Source of the DNA: Streptomyces sp. JJ38
Lineage (GTDB): Bacteria > Actinomycetota > Actinomycetes > Streptomycetales > Streptomycetaceae
Length of the DNA stretch: 64,000 nt
Assembly (NCBI RefSeq): GCF_019303475.1
Contig: NZ_JABLSI010000021.1
Location: 10,047-74,046 of the forward strand
Direction: 5' to 3'
Shown here: positions 38,179 through 47,199 of the stretch, in pieces
Position numbering within the stretch: the first letter of the stretch is position 1
Layout of the letters: each line of letters starts with the position of its first letter
Notes under the pieces: model-generated
What the model was told of the DNA's origin: nothing
The model's database searches: none
Seen by the model: only the letters and a program-made list of their open reading frames with translations
Position numbers and translations under genes: made by a program

Positions 38179-39735
38179 GTGTTCGACACTCTTTCCGATC
38201 GCCTCGCAGCAACCTTCAAGAACCTCAGGGGCAAGGGCCGCCTGAGCGAGGCGGACATCGACGCCACGGCGCGCGAGATCCGCATCGCTCTGCTGGAGGC
38301 GGACGTCGCCCTGCCCGTGGTGCGCGCGTTCATCAAGCAGATCAAGGACCGGGCGCTGGGCGCGGAGGTCTCCAAGGCCCTCAACCCCGCCCAGCAGGTC
38401 ATCAAGATCGTCAACGAGGAGCTGATCGGCATCCTCGGCGGCGAGAGCCGCCAGGTGCGGTTCGCCAAGCAGCCGCCGACCGTCATCATGCTCGCCGGTC
38501 TGCAGGGCGCCGGTAAGACGACGCTGGCCGGAAAGCTGGGCAAGTGGCTCAAGGGCAAGGGACACGCACCGCTGCTCGTCGCCTGTGACCTCCAGCGGCC
38601 CAACGCGGTCGGCCAGCTCTCCGTCGTCGCGGAGCGGGCCGGGGTGGGCGTCTACGCCCCCGAGCCCGGCAACGGTGTCGGGGACCCGGTGAAGGTCGCG
38701 CGGGACTCCATCGAGTACGCGCGCGGCAAGCAGTTCGACGTCGTCGTCGTGGACACCGCGGGCCGCCTCGGCATCGACGAGGAGATGATGCGGCAGGCGG
38801 CCGACATCCGGGACGCGGTGCGGCCGGACGAGACCCTGTTCGTCGTCGACGCCATGATCGGTCAGGACGCCGTCCACACGGCCGAGGCCTTCCGGGACGG
38901 TGTCGGGTTCGACGGCGTCGTGCTCTCCAAGCTCGACGGCGACGCCCGCGGTGGCGCGGCCCTGTCCATCGCCCACGTCACCGGGCGCCAGATCATGTTC
39001 GCCTCCAACGGCGAGAAGCTGGACGACTTCGACGCCTTCCACCCGGACCGGATGGCGTCGCGCATCCTGGGCATGGGCGACGTGCTCAGCCTCATCGAGA
39101 AGGCCGAGCAGACCTTCAGCCAGCAAGAGGCCGAGAAGATGGCCGCCAAGCTGGCGAAGGGGCCCAAGGAGTTCACCCTCGACGACTTCCTGTCCCAGAT
39201 GGAGCAGGTCAGGAAGATGGGCTCGATCTCCAAGCTGCTCGGCATGATGCCGGGGATGGGCCAGATCAAGGACCAGATCAACAACCTCGACGAGCGGGAC
39301 GTCGACCGCACCGCCGCGATCATCAAGTCCATGACGCCCGGTGAGCGCCATGACCCCACGATCATCAACGGCTCCCGCCGTGCGCGTATCGCCCGGGGTT
39401 CGGGCGTGGACGTCAGCGCGGTGAAGAACCTCGTGGAGCGCTTCTTCGAGGCCCGCAAGATGATGTCCCGCATGGCCCAGGGCGGCGGCATGCCGGGGAT
39501 GCCGGGGATGCCGGGCATGGGGGGCGGCGGCACCAAGAAGAAGGCCAAGCAGCAGAAGAAGGGCAAGGGCAAGCGCCAGTCGGGCAACCCGATGAAGCGC
39601 CGCGAGGAGGAGCAGGCCGCCGCGGCGCGCCGTTCCGAGAACGGCGGCGGCGCCTTCGGGCTCCCCGGTGCCGGCCAGAGCCCGGAGGACTTCGAGCTGC
39701 CCAAGGAGTTCCGCGACCTGCTGCCCCCCAAGTGA
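38179..39735 (+). CDS. ffh: Signal recognition particle protein Ffh
   Basis: A 518-residue SRP GTPase: N domain, G domain with P-loop GLQGAGKT at 107-114, DTAGR and TKLDGDARGG-like motifs, then the RNA- and signal-binding M domain with a methionine- and glycine-rich stretch (MAQGGGMPGMPGMPGMGGGG) and a lysine-rich segment. It is longer than E. coli Ffh because of the basic, Gly-rich tail. GTG at 38179 after a short leader. It converges on a methyltransferase gene. Confidence 0.96.
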   Translation: MFDTLSDRLAATFKNLRGKGRLSEADIDATAREIRIALLEADVALPVVRAFIKQIKDRALGAEVSKALNPAQQVIKIVNEELIGILGGESRQVRFAKQPPTVIMLAGLQGAGKTTLAGKLGKWLKGKGHAPLLVACDLQRPNAVGQLSVVAERAGVGVYAPEPGNGVGDPVKVARDSIEYARGKQFDVVVVDTAGRLGIDEEMMRQAADIRDAVRPDETLFVVDAMIGQDAVHTAEAFRDGVGFDGVVLSKLDGDARGGAALSIAHVTGRQIMFASNGEKLDDFDAFHPDRMASRILGMGDVLSLIEKAEQTFSQQEAEKMAAKLAKGPKEFTLDDFLSQMEQVRKMGSISKLLGMMPGMGQIKDQINNLDERDVDRTAAIIKSMTPGERHDPTIINGSRRARIARGSGVDVSAVKNLVERFFEARKMMSRMAQGGGMPGMPGMPGMGGGGTKKKAKQQKKGKGKRQSGNPMKRREEEQAAAARRSENGGGAFGLPGAGQSPEDFELPKEFRDLLPPK

Positions 39736-39759
39736 GGGCACTCCCTCGCCGCACGTGAC

Positions 39760-39794
39760 GGGGGTGGCGGCGGGCCGGACCCGCCGCCGCCCCC
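39760..39794. terminator. Bidirectional terminator between ffh and the methyltransferase
   Basis: A 15-bp GC stem with one G-T pair (39760-39774 and 39780-39794) around CCGGA, between convergent stops. Confidence 0.75.
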
Positions 39795-39797
39795 GCC

Positions 39798-40592
39798 TCA
39801 CACCCGGGCGATCACATAACGGAACAGGTTGGGCAGCCACACCGTGCCGTCGGAACGGACGTGCGGGTGCAGGGCCTCCGCCAGCTCCTTGCTGACCTGC
39901 ACCTCGTCGGTCGCCCGCACCGCCGCCGCGTAGAAGCCGGTGGACAGCAGCCCGCGCACCGCGCTGTCGAGGTCCGCGTAGCCGAACGGGCAGGAGACCC
40001 GGCCCGAGCCGTCCGGGCGCAGCCCCGCCTGCCGGGCCAGGTTCTCCAGGTCGTCCCGGCCGCGCGGCTGCCAGGAGGCCGCGTGGTGCGGCGGTTGCGC
40101 CAGCCGGGTGGCGATCCGCAGCGCCGGGGTGGCGGCACAGCGTTCGGCGGGGCCCCAGTCGGCGACCACGACGGCGCTGCCCCGTTCGGCGTGGCGGGCG
40201 GCGGCGGCGAGGGTCTCCGCGCCGGGGCGGGCGTCGAAGGCCGTCACCAGGTTGGGGGCCGGGCCCTCCGGGGGCGAGTCGTGCGTGGGGGAGCCGTGGG
40301 CGAGCCGTACCGGGTAGGGCCGCGCCCCCCACTGGGGCTCGGCGCAGAGCCGGGCCCGGGCGAGTGCGAGGCGGTGCTCGTCGGTGTCCATGCCCGTGAC
40401 GTCCGCGCCCCGGCTCGCGGCCAGCAGCAGGGCGAGCCCCGAGCCGCAGCCGAGGCCGAGCAGGCGGGTGTGGGGGCCTACCTCGAGGCGGTCGTATACG
40501 GCCTCGTAGAGCGGCACGAGCATCCGCTCCTGGATCTCCGCCCAGTCGCGGGCGGCGCGTGGAAGCTGCTGAGCCGTGAATGTGGCTGTCAT
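39798..40592 (-). CDS. Class I SAM-dependent methyltransferase, substrate unknown
   Basis: A 264-residue Rossmann-fold methyltransferase. Motif I is LLGLGCGSGLALLLAASRGADVTGMDTDE, with ASVVVADWGP as the motif after beta-4. The C-terminal half (SCPFGYADLDSAVRGLLSTGFYAAAVRATDE) is the UbiE/COQ5-like tail seen in small-molecule methyltransferases. No substrate can be assigned. ATG at 40592 or GTG at 40595 may be the start. It faces away from proS, with about 300 bp between them. Confidence 0.8.
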   Translation of the reverse strand: MTATFTAQQLPRAARDWAEIQERMLVPLYEAVYDRLEVGPHTRLLGLGCGSGLALLLAASRGADVTGMDTDEHRLALARARLCAEPQWGARPYPVRLAHGSPTHDSPPEGPAPNLVTAFDARPGAETLAAAARHAERGSAVVVADWGPAERCAATPALRIATRLAQPPHHAASWQPRGRDDLENLARQAGLRPDGSGRVSCPFGYADLDSAVRGLLSTGFYAAAVRATDEVQVSKELAEALHPHVRSDGTVWLPNLFRYVIARV

Positions 40593-40850
40593 CACAGGCG
40601 CCCCTATCCGGTCCGCGTGTCCGTCTGTCCGCCGGAGCTGTGCCGCGCGGCTGCTGTCGGTACCCCCCGAGGTGTGGACGCGTCCGGTTCCGCCCGGAGT
40701 CGCGCCCTATGCCAGGGAACTGCCGATCGGTCCCGGCGTCCAGTGGACGTGGCGGATGGATGCGTGGCGTTTCGAGGGGTCGCGGCCGCGCGCCCCGCCC
40801 GCCGCGGCGGCCGGGGCGGAGGTGGCCAGAGGCGGGCGGAGACCTACCGA

Positions 40851-40881
40851 TTCACGCTTTGCCGCCGCGTCGCCGTAACAT
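40851..40881 (+). promoter_or_regulatory. Promoter for a leaderless proS transcript
   Basis: TTCACG (40851-40856) and TAACAT (40876-40881) with a 19-bp spacer. TAACAT ends 7 nt before the ATG at 40889, so transcription would start at the codon itself. Confidence 0.45.
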
Positions 40882-40888
40882 GCGCGCC

Positions 40889-42304
40889 ATGGCAAAGGCT
40901 CCCGTACTCACACCCCAGGCGGACGATTTCCCGCGCTGGTACCAGGACCTGATCAACAAGGCCGAGCTGGCCGACAACGGGCCGGTACGCGGCACCATGG
41001 TCATCCGACCGTACGGGTACGGGCTCTGGGAGCGTATGCAGCGGGAGCTCGACCTGCGGATCAAGGCCGCGGGCGCCGAGAACGCCTACTTCCCGATGTT
41101 CATCCCCCAGTCGTACCTGACCCGCGAGGCCGAGCACGTCGAGGGCTTCGCGCCGGAGCTGGCCGTGGTCACGCACGGGGGCGGCAAGGAGCTGGACGAG
41201 CCGGTCGTCGTCCGGCCCACGTCCGAGACGATCATCAACGAGTACTTCTCGAAGTGGGTCCAGAGCTATCGTGACCTGCCGCTTCTCATCAACCAGTGGG
41301 CCAACGTGGTCCGCTGGGAAATGCGTCCCCGGGTGTTCCTCCGAACGAGTGAGTTCCTGTGGCAGGAGGGCCACACCGCCCACGCCACCTACGAGGACGC
41401 CCGTGCCTACGCGGCCCGCATCCACCGGGACGTGTACGAGGACTTCATCAAGGGCGTCCTCGGCATCGACGTCGTCATCGGCCGGAAGACGGCCCGCGAG
41501 CGCTTCGCCGGGGCGATCAACACGCTGACCCTCGAGGGCATGATGCGGGACGGCAAGGCCCTGCAGTTGGGCACGAGCCACGAGCTCGGCCAGAACTTCG
41601 CGAAGGCCTTCGACACCAAGTACCTGTCCAAGGACGGCGACCAGCAGCTCGTCTGGCAGACGTCGTGGGGCGTCTCGACGCGCATGGTCGGCGGGCTGAT
41701 CATGTCGCACGGCGACGACAACGGGCTCCGGGTGCCGCCGCGGCTCGCCCACGTCCAGGCCGTCGTGCTCGCCATCAAGGGTGACGACGCGGTGCTGGCC
41801 GCCGTGCGCGAGGTCGGCGAGCGGCTCGCGGACGCCGGGGTGCGGGTGCACGTGGACGATCGCACCGACACCCCCTTCGGCCGCCGTGCGGTCGACTGGG
41901 AGCTCAAGGGCGTCCCCGTCCGCATCGAGATCGGCCCGCGCGACCTGGAGAACGGCACCGCGATGCTGGTGCGGCGGATCGCGGGCGGCAAGGAGCCCGT
42001 CCGGCTCGAAGCCCTCCCCGAGCTGCTGCCGAAGGTCCTGGAGGAGGACCAGGCCCAGCTGCTGCGGGAGTCGCGGGAGCGCCGGGAGGCGAACACGACC
42101 GACGTGGCCACCGAGGCGGAGGCGGCGGAGGTCGCCGTCGGCGGCGGCTGGGCCCGGATCCCGTGGGACCGGCTCGGCCCGGAGGGCGAGGCCCGGCTCG
42201 CCGAGCAGGCCGTCACGGTGCGCTGCCTGCACCTCGAGGACGGCTCGGTCCCGGACAGCGACGATGCGCCGGGCGCGCTCGCGGTCGTCGCGCGCGCGTA
42301 CTGA
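40889..42304 (+). CDS. proS: Proline--tRNA ligase, short (type 3, archaeal/eukaryotic-like)
   Basis: A class II synthetase of 471 residues: MAKAPVLTPQADDFPRWYQDL at the start, motif 2 RTSEFLWQEGHTAHAT, motif 3 region with WQTSWGVSTRMVGGLIMSHGDDNGL, and an anticodon-binding domain from about 290. It lacks the roughly 180-residue editing insertion of the bacterial form and has the C-terminal zinc/extension region of the archaeal-eukaryotic type. A second, bacterial-type ProRS elsewhere in the genome is possible. No operon partner. Confidence 0.93.
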   Translation: MAKAPVLTPQADDFPRWYQDLINKAELADNGPVRGTMVIRPYGYGLWERMQRELDLRIKAAGAENAYFPMFIPQSYLTREAEHVEGFAPELAVVTHGGGKELDEPVVVRPTSETIINEYFSKWVQSYRDLPLLINQWANVVRWEMRPRVFLRTSEFLWQEGHTAHATYEDARAYAARIHRDVYEDFIKGVLGIDVVIGRKTARERFAGAINTLTLEGMMRDGKALQLGTSHELGQNFAKAFDTKYLSKDGDQQLVWQTSWGVSTRMVGGLIMSHGDDNGLRVPPRLAHVQAVVLAIKGDDAVLAAVREVGERLADAGVRVHVDDRTDTPFGRRAVDWELKGVPVRIEIGPRDLENGTAMLVRRIAGGKEPVRLEALPELLPKVLEEDQAQLLRESRERREANTTDVATEAEAAEVAVGGGWARIPWDRLGPEGEARLAEQAVTVRCLHLEDGSVPDSDDAPGALAVVARAY

Positions 42305-42432
42305 CCGGTGCGTACGGGGGCGGCGCCGCGCCCGGTGCCGCCCCCTCGTCTCGGCGTGGGGCCTGACGTCCCCGCCTGTCTCCGCGGCCCTTGCCTGTCC
42401 TGGCGGGGCGGCCTGCACAGCTGGATGATGAT

Positions 42433-42473
42433 CGGCGGATGTACGGATTCGATCGGAAACCGTACATCCGCCG
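42433..42473. promoter_or_regulatory. Perfect 14-bp inverted repeat upstream of the SprT-like gene
   Basis: CGGCGGATGTACGG at 42433-42446 and its exact complement at 42460-42473, with a 13-nt centre. It is followed by an AT-rich stretch (AAATTATTGGG near 42508) and lies about 100 nt before the next start. It could be an operator, or the terminator of proS, but lacks a T tract. Confidence 0.5.
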
Positions 42474-42568
42474 TCGTCGATCGGACGCAAAACTGACTGG
42501 TACGTGCAAATTATTGGGAAAGGCCCCGTAATCGGAACACTCGGTGGTTCCGGCTCGTTGTACACGAC

Positions 42569-43159
42569 GTGAGCACGACACCACCTGTTCTCGCCGCCGA
42601 GCTGGCTTCCGCGTGGGTCGACATCCAGCGTCGTCACCCGGAGCTGCCCGATCTGGCCGCACCCGAGTCCCTGATCGGAGAGTCCTCGTCCGCCTGTGGC
42701 GCGGAGCTCTCCTTCGAGCGCCTGCTGCATGAGGCCGTCCACGGGGTCGCCGCCGCGCGCGGTGTCCGGGACACCTCACGCGCGGGCCGATACCACAACC
42801 GCCGATTCCTGGCCATCGCCGAGGAGATGGGCATGGCACACACCGAGGAACCGCATCCGAGCAGCGGCTTCTCGCTCGTCACGCTGACGCCCGAGGCGCG
42901 CCGGCGGTACCGGAGCACGGCCGAGCGACTGCAGCGCGCGCTGCGGGCCCACACGGCCGCCACCCGGACCGACACAGCCCGGTCCTTCCGCGGCCCCGCC
43001 GCCCGACACGGCTCCTCCGGGGGCGGTGTGCGCGTGAAGGCCGTCTGTGACTGCGGGCGCAACGTGCGCGTCGTCCCCTCCGTGCTGGAGCAGGCGCCCA
43101 TCATGTGCGGGGCCTGCGGCAAGCAGTTCCGCATCCCCGAGGTGATGGCCGTGGGCTGA
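42569..43159 (+). CDS. SprT-like zinc-binding protein
   Basis: A 196-residue protein. LLHEAVHGVAAARGVRD fits an HExxH-type zinc site (His-Glu-x-x-His), and the downstream GRYHNRRFLAIAEEMG supplies a third potential ligand, as in SprT domains. The C-terminal part has KAVCDCGRNVRV and PIMCGACGKQFRIPEVM, two CxC/CxxC pairs that form a zinc ribbon, again as in SprT family proteins. The linker (about 115-150) is Arg/Thr-rich. Similar multi-copy proteins exist in Streptomyces, with no known function. GTG at 42569 follows no strong ribosome binding site. Confidence 0.75.
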   Translation: MSTTPPVLAAELASAWVDIQRRHPELPDLAAPESLIGESSSACGAELSFERLLHEAVHGVAAARGVRDTSRAGRYHNRRFLAIAEEMGMAHTEEPHPSSGFSLVTLTPEARRRYRSTAERLQRALRAHTAATRTDTARSFRGPAARHGSSGGGVRVKAVCDCGRNVRVVPSVLEQAPIMCGACGKQFRIPEVMAVG

Positions 43160-43501
43160 GCCGCGCATCCGACGATCCGACGACCCGACGAGTCGATCCC
43201 GAAGCGACACACCGTCGCGTCGTCCCGGCGGACACTCGCCAGGACGGACAGCGCCAACGGCCGGCCCCCCTCGACTGCCGTAGCGCCGCGACCGTGATCC
43301 GCACCGGGCCGTGCCGACTGGGGTGCCCCCAGACCCCCGTCGGGCGGTCGCCCGCTCATGTGGCAGAATGGACGGCTGTACTCGACAGCCGGCCGGACCC
43401 TCTCTCCCTCGGCTGACGCGTCCACCGGGCTCCCGGGCACCACAACCCCACGTGGCTCTTCCCGATGCCCACCCACGTCAAGACCAGGAGACACCACACC
43501 C
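43160..43501. other. Intergenic region upstream of rpsP
   Basis: It contains CCGACGA-type repeats just after the SprT-like gene, and CAGAAT (43364-43369) and TGTACT (43376-43381) as possible -10 elements of the ribosomal-protein operon about 130 nt before rpsP. No gene is supported. Confidence 0.4.
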
Positions 43502-43957
43502 GTGGCAGTCAAGATCAAGCTGAAGCGTCTGGGCAAGATCCGTTCGCCTCACTACCGCATCATCGTCGCCGACTCGCGCACCCGCCGTGACGGGCGCGCC
43601 ATCGAGGAGATCGGCCTGTACCACCCGGTGCAGAACCCCTCCCGCATCGAGGTCGACAGCGAGCGCGTCCAGTACTGGCTGGGTGTCGGCGCGCAGCCGA
43701 CCGAGCCCGTCATGGCCATCCTCAAGGTCACCGGCGACTGGCAGAAGTTCAAGGGCCTGCCCGCGCCGCCGCCGATGAAGGTCGCGGAGCCGAAGGCCGA
43801 CAAGAAGGCCCTCTTCGAGGCCGCCGCCAAGGAGTCCGCCGACGAGCCGAAGGGTGAGGCGATCACGCCCAAGGCCAAGAAGGCGGACAAGGCCGAGAAG
43901 GCCGACAAGGGTGCCGACGCCGAGGCCGCGGCCTCCGCCGAGACCACCGAGGCCTGA
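43502..43957 (+). CDS. rpsP: 30S ribosomal protein bS16
   Basis: A 151-residue bS16: [37 protein letters not shown], then [15 protein letters not shown]. The core ends near residue 85; the remaining 65 residues are a Lys/Ala/Glu-rich extension common in actinobacteria. GTG at 43502 follows AGGAGA. khpA begins 2 nt after the stop. Confidence 0.97.
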   Translation: MAVKIKLKRLGKIRSPHYRIIVADSRTRRDGRAIEEIGLYHPVQNPSRIEVDSERVQYWLGVGAQPTEPVMAILKVTGDWQKFKGLPAPPPMKVAEPKADKKALFEAAAKESADEPKGEAITPKAKKADKAEKADKGADAEAAASAETTEA

Positions 43958-43959
43958 GC

Positions 43960-44199
43960 ATGCTGGAGGAGGCCCTCGAACATCTCGTCAAGGGCATCGT
44001 CGAGCATCCGGAGGAGGTGCAGGTCGCGTCCCGCAACCTGCGCCGCGGGCGTGTGCTGGAGGTCCGGGTCCACCCCGATGACCTCGGCAAGGTGATCGGC
44101 CGCAACGGCCGTACCGCCCGGTCCCTGCGCACGGTCGTGGGGGCGCTCGGGGGCCGTGGCATCCGCGTCGACCTGGTCGACGTGGACGCCGTCCACTGA
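43960..44199 (+). CDS. khpA: KH-domain RNA-binding protein KhpA
   Basis: A 79-residue single-KH protein with the GxxG loop in [23 protein letters not shown]. It partners with KhpB in other bacteria to bind small RNAs and affect cell elongation. It is the usual neighbour of rpsP. Confidence 0.93.
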   Translation: MLEEALEHLVKGIVEHPEEVQVASRNLRRGRVLEVRVHPDDLGKVIGRNGRTARSLRTVVGALGGRGIRVDLVDVDAVH

Positions 44200-44235
44200 C
44201 GCCGTTACCCGGCGCGGCCTCACCCACAGCACCGG

Positions 44236-44272
44236 CACGGGCCGGGAACGGCTCAGCCGTTCCCGGCCCGTG
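44236..44272 (+). terminator. 17-bp hairpin between khpA and rimM
   Basis: CACGGGCCGGGAACGGC (44236-44252), loop TCA, and the exact complement at 44256-44272. There is no T tract. It splits the rpsP-rimM cluster and could attenuate or process the transcript. Confidence 0.65.
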
Positions 44273-44363
44273 TGCGCTGGACGGCCGCCCCGAGGCCGAC
44301 CCCGGGCCGCGGCCGACGGGCCCCAAGCAGTCCGGAAGCAGAGCTGGAGAAGAAGGAACACAC

Positions 44364-44990
44364 GTGCAGCTCGTAGTCGCGCGGATCGGCCGCGCCCACG
44401 GCATCAAGGGCGAGGTCACCGTCGAGGTGCGCACGGACGAGCCCGAGCTGCGGCTCGCTCCCGGCGCGGTACTCGCCACCGACCCGGCCGGCGTCGGCCC
44501 GTTGACCATCGAGCACGGCCGTGTCCACAGCGGCCGGCTGCTGCTGCGCTTCGCCGGGGTGGCCGACCGCTCCGCCGCCGAGGCCCTGCGCAACACCCTG
44601 CTGATCGCCGAGGTGGACCCGGACGAACTCCCCGACGACCCCGAGGAGTTCTACGACCATCAGCTCATCGACCTGGACGTCGTCACCCAGGACGGCGAGG
44701 AGGTCGGCCGCATCGCCGAGATCGCGCACCTGCCCGCCCAGGACCTGTTTGTCGTCAAGCGTCCGGACGGCGGCGAGGTGCTCATCCCGTTCGTCGCCGA
44801 GATCGTTCCCGAGGTCGACCTGGAGGAGCAGCGGGCCGTCATCGACCCGCCGCCCGGGCTGCTCGGCGAGGCCGAGGAGCCGGACGGGCGGCCGGAGCCG
44901 CCCGTGGACGCCTCCGCGCAAGCCTCCGCCCCCGGCGCCGGCCACGAGGGCGAAGACGAAGGCCGGGAAGGCGAGGGCCGGCCGCGGTGA
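44364..44990 (+). CDS. rimM: Ribosome maturation factor RimM
   Basis: RimM helps 16S rRNA 3' domain maturation. It has 208 residues: [28 protein letters not shown], then the PRC-barrel part ([46 protein letters not shown]). The C-terminal 45 residues are Pro/Glu/Gly-rich and non-conserved. It starts with GTG after AGAAGGAAC. Stop overlaps trmD (GTGA). Confidence 0.95.
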   Translation: MQLVVARIGRAHGIKGEVTVEVRTDEPELRLAPGAVLATDPAGVGPLTIEHGRVHSGRLLLRFAGVADRSAAEALRNTLLIAEVDPDELPDDPEEFYDHQLIDLDVVTQDGEEVGRIAEIAHLPAQDLFVVKRPDGGEVLIPFVAEIVPEVDLEEQRAVIDPPPGLLGEAEEPDGRPEPPVDASAQASAPGAGHEGEDEGREGEGRPR

Positions 44991-45796
44991 GGCTCGACGT
45001 CGTCACGATCTTCCCCGAGTACCTCGAACCGCTGAACGTCTCTCTCGTCGGCAAGGCCCGCGCCCGGGGACAGCTCGACGTGCGCGTCCACGACCTGCGC
45101 TCCTGGACCCACGACCGCCACCACACCGTGGACGACACGCCCTACGGCGGCGGCCCGGGCATGGTCATGAAGCCCGAGCCGTGGGGCGAGGCGCTGGATG
45201 AGATTCTCGCATCGGGCGCGGGCGAGCCCGTGATCGTCGTCCCCACACCGAGCGGTCGGCCCTTCACCCAGGAGCTGGCCGCCGAGTTGGCCGGGCGGGA
45301 CTGGCTGATCTTCACCCCGGCCCGCTACGAGGGCATCGACCGCCGCGTCATCGACGAGTACGGCGAGCGCTGCGACGTCCGCGAGGTCTCCATCGGCGAC
45401 TACGTCCTCGCGGGGGGCGAGGCGCCCGTCCTGGTCATGGTCGAGGCGGTGGCCCGGCTGCTGCCCGGCGTCCTCGGCAACGCGGACTCCCACCGCGACG
45501 ACTCCTTCGCCGTCGGCGCCATGGCCGACCTGCTCGAAGGCCCCGTCTACACCAAGCCCCCCAGCTGGCGCGGCCGGGAGATCCCCGAGATCCTCGTCAG
45601 CGGTCACCACGGCCGCATCGCCCGCTGGCGCAGGGACCAGGCCATCACCCGCACCGCCACGCACCGGCCCGACCTCATCCGGCGCTGCGACCCCGCCGCG
45701 CTCGACGCCCACGACCGGGAGATCCTGGCGGAGCTGGGCTGGAGCCTCCTGCCCGAGGGCCGATTTGGGCAGGCCGGGGAGGCCGTGGAAGAATAG
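44987..45796 (+). CDS. trmD: tRNA (guanine(37)-N1)-methyltransferase
   Basis: TrmD methylates G37 of tRNAs with a preceding G36. It has 269 residues of the SPOUT fold: [46 protein letters not shown] and the SAM-binding trefoil knot [16 protein letters not shown]. The GTG start overlaps the rimM stop. Confidence 0.96.
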   Translation: MRLDVVTIFPEYLEPLNVSLVGKARARGQLDVRVHDLRSWTHDRHHTVDDTPYGGGPGMVMKPEPWGEALDEILASGAGEPVIVVPTPSGRPFTQELAAELAGRDWLIFTPARYEGIDRRVIDEYGERCDVREVSIGDYVLAGGEAPVLVMVEAVARLLPGVLGNADSHRDDSFAVGAMADLLEGPVYTKPPSWRGREIPEILVSGHHGRIARWRRDQAITRTATHRPDLIRRCDPAALDAHDREILAELGWSLLPEGRFGQAGEAVEE

Positions 45797-45924
45797 GCCG
45801 TCGGCCTCAGCCCGCGCGTGCGACCCTGCCACAGGGGGATCAACGCCGCCGTGGCCCGGCCACCCGAACCATCAACGACCATTCCGCTGCTGACCTGTGG
45901 CAGTGGCGAGGAAAGCAGACGAGC

Positions 45925-46275
45925 ATGTCTCACCTTCTCGACAGCGTCGACGCGGCGTCGCTCCGCAGCGACATTCCCGCGTTCCGCCCCGGCGACACCG
46001 TCGACGTCCACGTCCGCGTCATCGAGGGCAACCGCTCCCGTGTGCAGCAGTTCAAGGGCGTCGTCATCCGCCGGCAGGGCTCCGGCCTGCGGGAGACCTT
46101 CACGGTCCGCAAGGTGAGCTACGGCGTCGGCGTCGAGCGCACCTTCCCGGTGCACACGCCGGTCGTGGAGAAGATCGACGTGGTCACCCGCGGCCAGGTC
46201 CGTCGCGCCAAGCTCTACTACCTGCGTGAGCTGCGCGGCAAGGCCGCCAAGATCAAGGAGAAGCGCGAGAGCTGA
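45925..46275 (+). CDS. rplS: 50S ribosomal protein bL19
   Basis: A 116-residue bL19: [39 protein letters not shown], and [23 protein letters not shown]. It ends the rpsP-rimM-trmD-rplS group. It starts 128 nt after trmD with a clear gap. Confidence 0.97.
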   Translation: MSHLLDSVDAASLRSDIPAFRPGDTVDVHVRVIEGNRSRVQQFKGVVIRRQGSGLRETFTVRKVSYGVGVERTFPVHTPVVEKIDVVTRGQVRRAKLYYLRELRGKAAKIKEKRES

Positions 46276-46298
46276 GCCGTCGCGCACCGAAGCACACC

Positions 46299-46338
46299 CG
46301 GCGGCCGGGCCCCATCGACGGATGCGGCCCGGCCGCCG
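46299..46338 (+). terminator. Terminator after rplS
   Basis: A perfect 13-bp stem (46299-46311 and 46326-46338) with a 14-nt loop, followed by CTTCGTG. Confidence 0.7.
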
Positions 46339-46476
46339 CTTCGTGATGGGGGCCGGGCCGCACCGCCCCGGCCTGCCCGAACGTTCGCGTGATCCACTGG
46401 ACACCGCTTAGGCTCTCCGTCCGGTGACACACCGCCCGCCCGACGAGCCGGGCGGGCGACGACGGAAGCGGACTCC

Positions 46477-47199
46477 ATGACCGACACCTCTGGACCGGAG
46501 GAGGAGGCACCTCCGGCGGTCCCGGCCACGCCGGGCGCCCCGGCCGGGGTGCGCGCGCGTCGGTCGCGCCTGCGGCGGGCGGCCGTCGGGGCGGTGGCGG
46601 TCCTCGTCCTCCTGCTACTCGTGAACGCCTTCGCCGTGCAGCCCTACCGGATCACGAGCGGCTCGATGGAGAACACGCTCCGGGTCGGCGACCGGGTCCT
46701 GGTGAACAAGCTCGCCTACCGGTTCGGCGACACTCCGGGGCGCGGGGACGTTGTCGTCTTCGACGGGACGGGTACGTTCGCCGTGGAGGACACGGGCGGC
46801 ACCACCGTCTCCCACGTCCTGCGCACGGCCGGCGCGCTGGTGGGCCTCGCCGAGCCGCCGGGCAACGACTACGTGAAGCGGGTCGTCGGCGTCGGCGGGG
46901 ACAGGGTCACCTGCTGCGACGAGCAGGGGAGGATCGAGGTGAACGGGGAGCCGTTGACAGAGGACTACCTCCATCCCGAGGGCGGCGACGCACGCGCCTC
47001 CACGGTCGACTTCGACATCGTCGTGCCCCCGGGACGGCTGTGGGTGATGGGGGACCACCGCGCCGACTCCCGTGACTCCCGCGACCATCTCGGCCGCCCC
47101 GGCGGGGGCACCGTGCCCGTCGAGGACGTCATCGGCCGCGTCGAGTGGGTCGGGTGGCCGGCCGACCGCTGGGCCTGGCTGCGGACAGCGCATGGGTAA
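46477..47199 (+). CDS. sipW: Type I signal peptidase SipW
   Basis: A 240-residue membrane serine protease that cleaves signal peptides. One N-terminal membrane segment (about 34-55), catalytic Ser63 in SGSMENTL and Lys134 in NDYVKRVVGVGGDR. It has no C-terminal membrane segment, unlike SipX-Z. The ATG follows GGAAGCGGACTCC. It is first of four adjacent sip genes; its stop overlaps the sipX start by 8 nt. Confidence 0.9.
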   Translation: MTDTSGPEEEAPPAVPATPGAPAGVRARRSRLRRAAVGAVAVLVLLLLVNAFAVQPYRITSGSMENTLRVGDRVLVNKLAYRFGDTPGRGDVVVFDGTGTFAVEDTGGTTVSHVLRTAGALVGLAEPPGNDYVKRVVGVGGDRVTCCDEQGRIEVNGEPLTEDYLHPEGGDARASTVDFDIVVPPGRLWVMGDHRADSRDSRDHLGRPGGGTVPVEDVIGRVEWVGWPADRWAWLRTAHG

